Below, piece by piece: positions 12,662-14,986 of a DNA stretch of 14,986 nucleotides; position 1 is the first letter of the stretch; every line of letters begins with the position of its first letter. The position numbers were made by a program, and so were the translations under genes. The notes beneath the pieces were generated by a model, which saw nothing but the letters and a program-made list of their open reading frames with translations, made no database searches and had not been told where the DNA came from. This stretch comes from Muribaculaceae bacterium. Its GTDB lineage: Bacteria > Bacteroidota > Bacteroidia > Bacteroidales > Muribaculaceae. Location of the stretch: positions 1-14,986 of the forward strand of contig JAEEVB010000026.1 in assembly GCA_016287065.1 (NCBI GenBank). Reading direction: 5' to 3'.

Positions 12662-13735
12662 TTAAACTTGTTGACCTGTTATGACGCCACTGCCGTAACA
12701 GAGATGCCCCTGCTCGTCGTAGATGATAGCAAACTGGCCAGGGGCAATGCCTTGCACATAGTCGTCGCTCTCGATGACCCACTCATTATCATGCAAATGG
12801 GTGAAAGTGGCCTTAAGCATCAAGGGAGTGTGGCGATTCTTGAACGAGATGCGCACGGGGCCAGAAGCATCACTCCAAGGATTACCCGATATGAAGTGCA
12901 TCTCATCGAGATGAAGAATGCGTCCATACTGTTTGGCAGTGCCATAACCGTTGCTCACATAGATGACGTTGTCGCGCACATTCTTCTTTACCACATACCA
13001 GGGGCCTCCACTCAGGCCCAAGCCTTTGCGTTGCCCGATGGTGTGGAACCAGTAGCCATTGTGTTCGCCCCCCTTACGGCCTGTCTCAATCTCAATGATG
13101 GGACCTTTCTTCTCGCCTAAATGACGACGAATGAAGTCGTTATAGTTAATCTGCCCCAGGAAGCAGATGCCCTGGCTGTCCTTGCGATAGGCATTGGGCA
13201 TCTTCACCTGCTCAGCGATGCGGCGCACCTCATTCTTGGGCAGGTTGCCAATGGGGAACATGAGGTGCTGCAGCTGGTCGTAGGTGATTTGTGCCAGGAA
13301 ATCGGTCTGGTCCTTGACGGGGTCGACAGCCGTGGCAAGATACTTAATGCCATCGACCACATCGGTGGTGGCATAGTGGCCTGTCGCGGTCATATCGAAG
13401 TCCTTACCCCAACGCTGCTCAAAGTAACCGAACTTGATCATGCGATTGCACATCATGTCGGGATTGGGAGTGAGTCCAGCCTTGACGGTGCGCAAGGCAT
13501 ACTCCATGACGTTGTCCCAATACTCCTGATGCAGCGAGACAACCTCGAGAGGCAACCCATACTTGTGGGTGATAAGGTTGCACATTTCGATGTCTTCCTC
13601 GGCCGAGCAGTCGCCTTCGCCATTGTCCATACCAATGCGGATGTAGAATGGATGCAACTCGTGGCCCGCCTCGTGGAGGAGATGGAGAACCACGGCACTA
13701 TCAACGCCACCAGATATGAGTACGGCAATCTTCAT
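12662..13735 (-). CDS. mnmA: tRNA-specific 2-thiouridylase
   Basis: A 357-residue cytosolic enzyme that makes 2-thiouridine at wobble position 34 of tRNAs for Lys, Glu and Gln, using ATP to activate the base and a relayed persulfide sulfur. The PP-loop ATP site is ISGGVDSAVV (SGGVDS at 8-13). The two catalytic cysteines are C96 in LTPNPDMMCNRMIKF and C191 in KDSQGICFLGQ. TGHYA (118-122) and DQTDFLAQI (142-150) are the usual tRNA and ATP-binding landmarks. The C-terminal part includes HTIGQRKGLGLSGGPWYVV and the beta-barrel region ending GQFAIIYDEQGHLCYGSGVI. Its ATG overlaps the stop of the upstream gene by one base (TGATG), indicating translational coupling. Length and residues are normal. 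Confidence 0.95.
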   Translation of the reverse strand: MKIAVLISGGVDSAVVLHLLHEAGHELHPFYIRIGMDNGEGDCSAEEDIEMCNLITHKYGLPLEVVSLHQEYWDNVMEYALRTVKAGLTPNPDMMCNRMIKFGYFEQRWGKDFDMTATGHYATTDVVDGIKYLATAVDPVKDQTDFLAQITYDQLQHLMFPIGNLPKNEVRRIAEQVKMPNAYRKDSQGICFLGQINYNDFIRRHLGEKKGPIIEIETGRKGGEHNGYWFHTIGQRKGLGLSGGPWYVVKKNVRDNVIYVSNGYGTAKQYGRILHLDEMHFISGNPWSDASGPVRISFKNRHTPLMLKATFTHLHDNEWVIESDDYVQGIAPGQFAIIYDEQGHLCYGSGVITGQQV

Positions 13736-14619
13736 CAGTTAAAAATATCCTTTAACTCATCTACAGTGAGATTTTTGTTGATAATTTCAAGATTCTCGTC
13801 GAGCACAAACACACTGGGGAGGATGCGCAAATCGAGCTTGCGGGTGGCATCGGGCATGGCCAGCAGGGTCCAGTCGGGATATTGCGAAGCATCGGCCACC
13901 ACTTGCTGCTTGGCCTTGTCGCCCACTACAATGTTGAACACCTTGATACGGCCAAGCTTGATAGAGGTATTGATGCCCACATCGGTCGAAACTCTGAGTC
14001 GTGAAATGGAACTGCCAGAGCCATCGCCCGTGAAAAAGACGATGACCGCTTTGGCTGTGTCGAGAGGCACATCATAGAGTTTGATTTTACGACCTGATGT
14101 ATCGTAGAGGTCACAATTCATGATTTTTGCACCCAACTTGCTTGCGTTAATGCGCTCGATTTGAGACTTATAATAACTCTTGGCATCGTTTTTCATCCAT
14201 GAGGCATCGGCGGCAGCCTGCGCAAAGGTGAGGTAAACATCGTCGATAATAGAAACTGGATGCAAATAGAGAATATACTCGGCTATACTCACCAATTTCA
14301 AGAAGTTAGACTGATTGGCCTGAGCCTTGAAGAGCATATTACGGATTGAAGCCAATCCCACAGTGGAATTAGCGTTCAACATAATCTCGAAGTAATCGGT
14401 CATAGTGGCAGCCAAAGCACTGTCGTTCTCGGCAGGAATAGGTTTAGTCAGATCTAACTTATCCCAGAAGCGCTGCACAATGAAGTTACAACGACTTTCG
14501 AGTGTAGTACAAGTATCAGGAGCCACAGGATACTCAAATAAAGTATTCTGGGACTGCGCATTAAGTGCCGACACAGAAAGCATCATCAGAGCCAGCGAGA
14601 GCAAATATTTTCTTATCAT
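13735..14619 (-). CDS. DUF5106/thioredoxin-fold exported protein lacking CxxC
   Basis: A 294-residue exported protein. The signal peptide MIRKYLLSLALMMLSVSALNA is followed by QSQN, with likely cleavage after A21. Residues about 40-155 (ESRCNFIVQRFWDKLDLTKP ... ASWMKNDAKSYYKSQIERI) match the style of the DUF5106 domain, which in Bacteroidetes precedes a thioredoxin-like domain. Residues about 168-294 look like that thioredoxin fold: LYDTSGRKIKLYDV, AVIVFFTGDGSGSSISRLR, IKVFNIVVGD and the cis-proline segment RILPSVFVLDENLEII (P268). Where the family has DCxxC, this protein has G200 and S203, so thiol redox activity is unlikely. The start is the ATG at 14619; the frame reaches a TTG at 14634, but the signal peptide begins at 14619. 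It is first in the six-gene operon and its stop overlaps the mnmA start. Confidence 0.85.
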   Translation of the reverse strand: MIRKYLLSLALMMLSVSALNAQSQNTLFEYPVAPDTCTTLESRCNFIVQRFWDKLDLTKPIPAENDSALAATMTDYFEIMLNANSTVGLASIRNMLFKAQANQSNFLKLVSIAEYILYLHPVSIIDDVYLTFAQAAADASWMKNDAKSYYKSQIERINASKLGAKIMNCDLYDTSGRKIKLYDVPLDTAKAVIVFFTGDGSGSSISRLRVSTDVGINTSIKLGRIKVFNIVVGDKAKQQVVADASQYPDWTLLAMPDATRKLDLRILPSVFVLDENLEIINKNLTVDELKDIFN

Positions 14620-14655
14620 GTTCAATAAATACAAGAAATATCACAAATTAACCAA

Positions 14656-14686
14656 CTAAATTAGTGTATTTCGTTGAGCCGACCAA
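14656..14686 (-). promoter_or_regulatory. Probable promoter of the six-gene operon
   Basis: On the - strand TTG (14686-14684), a 20-nt spacer and TAATTTAG (14663-14656) fit the Bacteroidetes promoter with one mismatch in the -7 element. The implied leader before the ATG at 14619 is about 30 nt, like that of the flavodiiron promoter. Confidence 0.5.
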
Positions 14687-14727
14687 GATTTTAAGGAAAA
14701 TTAGGCGAGAGTTCAACATTTTTTCAC

Positions 14728-14757
14728 ATAAAAGGGCCGACGCAGCGCGCCAGCCCT
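14728..14757 (-). terminator. Intrinsic terminator after the dockerin gene
   Basis: On the - strand AGGGCTGGCGC (14757-14747), loop GCT, and GCGTCGGCCCT (14743-14733) make an 11-bp stem with two G-U pairs, followed by TTTTATGTG. It lies 52 nt past the dockerin stop codon. The G-U pairs only form in - strand RNA, so the orientation is clear. Confidence 0.8.
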
Positions 14758-14809
14758 ATTATGTGTGATGCTGGTTAGGGTTCAGTCACCACTAACCACC
14801 GAGCTCAAT

Positions 14810-14986
14810 TTATGAGATTCCCAAAATGATGTTGATGAGTGCAGTGACATCGGTCACATTGATCTTGCCGTCGCCGTTAATGTCGGCAGTTTCCATATCC
14901 TTAGGTACGACGCCTAAAATCATGTTCACCAGTGTGGTAACATCGGTCACATTTATCTTGCCGTCGCCGTTCACATCGCCTGGCAA
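14810..14986 (-). CDS. C-terminal type I dockerin-like module of a secreted protein (5' end outside window)
   Basis: The last 58 codons of a gene that enters from beyond base 14986 and stops with TAA at 14812-14810. The sequence contains two calcium-binding dockerin repeats, DVNGDGKINVTDVTTLVNMI and DINGDGKINVTDVTALINII, each followed by LG and spaced 31 residues apart. Each has the Asp/Asn/Asp...Asp ligands (D-x-N-x-D-x6-D) of an F-hand loop followed by a helix. In clostridia such modules bind cohesins in cellulosomes. In gut Bacteroidales they often end secreted enzymes or surface proteins, with unknown partners. The catalytic or main domain is not visible, so the function of the whole protein cannot be told. 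No frame starting inside the window covers it. It has its own terminator and is separate from the operon that begins at 14619. Confidence 0.9.
   Translation of the reverse strand: MPGDVNGDGKINVTDVTTLVNMILGVVPKDMETADINGDGKINVTDVTALINIILGIS

Noticed and set aside
13121..14077. A 318-codon + strand open frame across mnmA and the DUF5106 gene
   Set aside because: It is antisense to coding sequence with intact catalytic motifs, and its translation has no family features.

Overview
The window looks like chromosomal DNA from a gut-type member of the Bacteroidales; I would guess Muribaculaceae or Prevotellaceae, but I cannot separate them from sequence alone. The signs are protein families typical of the phylum (DUF4369 lipoprotein, DUF5106 thioredoxin-fold protein, dockerin-type C-terminus, DUF151 nuclease, NupG-like permease), promoters of the Bacteroidetes form TTTG-N20-TAnnTTTG, and AT-rich leaders with no visible Shine-Dalgarno. 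Base composition is moderate. No insertion sequence, phage gene, tRNA, rRNA or CRISPR array was seen.

Layout. 1-1071 (+): the 3' end of prfB (release factor 2), then an acetylglutamate-kinase homologue, closed by a strong bidirectional terminator. 1178-2197 (-): asd. 2305-4468: two divergent glycosyltransferase genes, a GT-A/family 2 gene on - and a GT-B gene on +, separated by 100 bp with two interleaved promoter matches. 4469-7519 (-): a probable three-gene operon read as flavodiiron protein, outer-membrane barrel, DUF4369 lipoprotein, from a well-matched promoter at 7558-7589. About 7590-8305: a 700-bp stretch with no convincing gene, holding a 9-nt tandem purine repeat and at least three copies of a structured two-hairpin repeat. 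8306-14619 (-): a six-gene operon read as DUF5106/thioredoxin-fold protein, mnmA, bifunctional nuclease, nupG, rsmE, TPR protein, with gaps of -1 to 40 nt. 14810-14986 (-): the C-terminal end of a dockerin-bearing protein whose gene enters from beyond the window.

How the genes fit. The long operon combines RNA modification (MnmA thiolates the tRNA wobble uridine, RsmE methylates 16S U1498), nucleoside uptake (NupG) and a predicted nuclease, flanked by two exported proteins, so an RNA or nucleotide theme is plausible but inferred. The flavodiiron operon couples O2/NO detoxification to two cell-envelope proteins. asd makes the precursor of lysine, methionine, threonine and diaminopimelate.

Most notable: the ArgB-like protein is intact but seems to lack most of the family's catalytic and substrate-binding residues; the intergenic region at 7780-8085 carries repeats whose stems change in a compensatory way; and both thioredoxin-fold proteins in the window lack the CxxC cysteines. 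Family assignments come from recognising motifs by eye; no database search was run.
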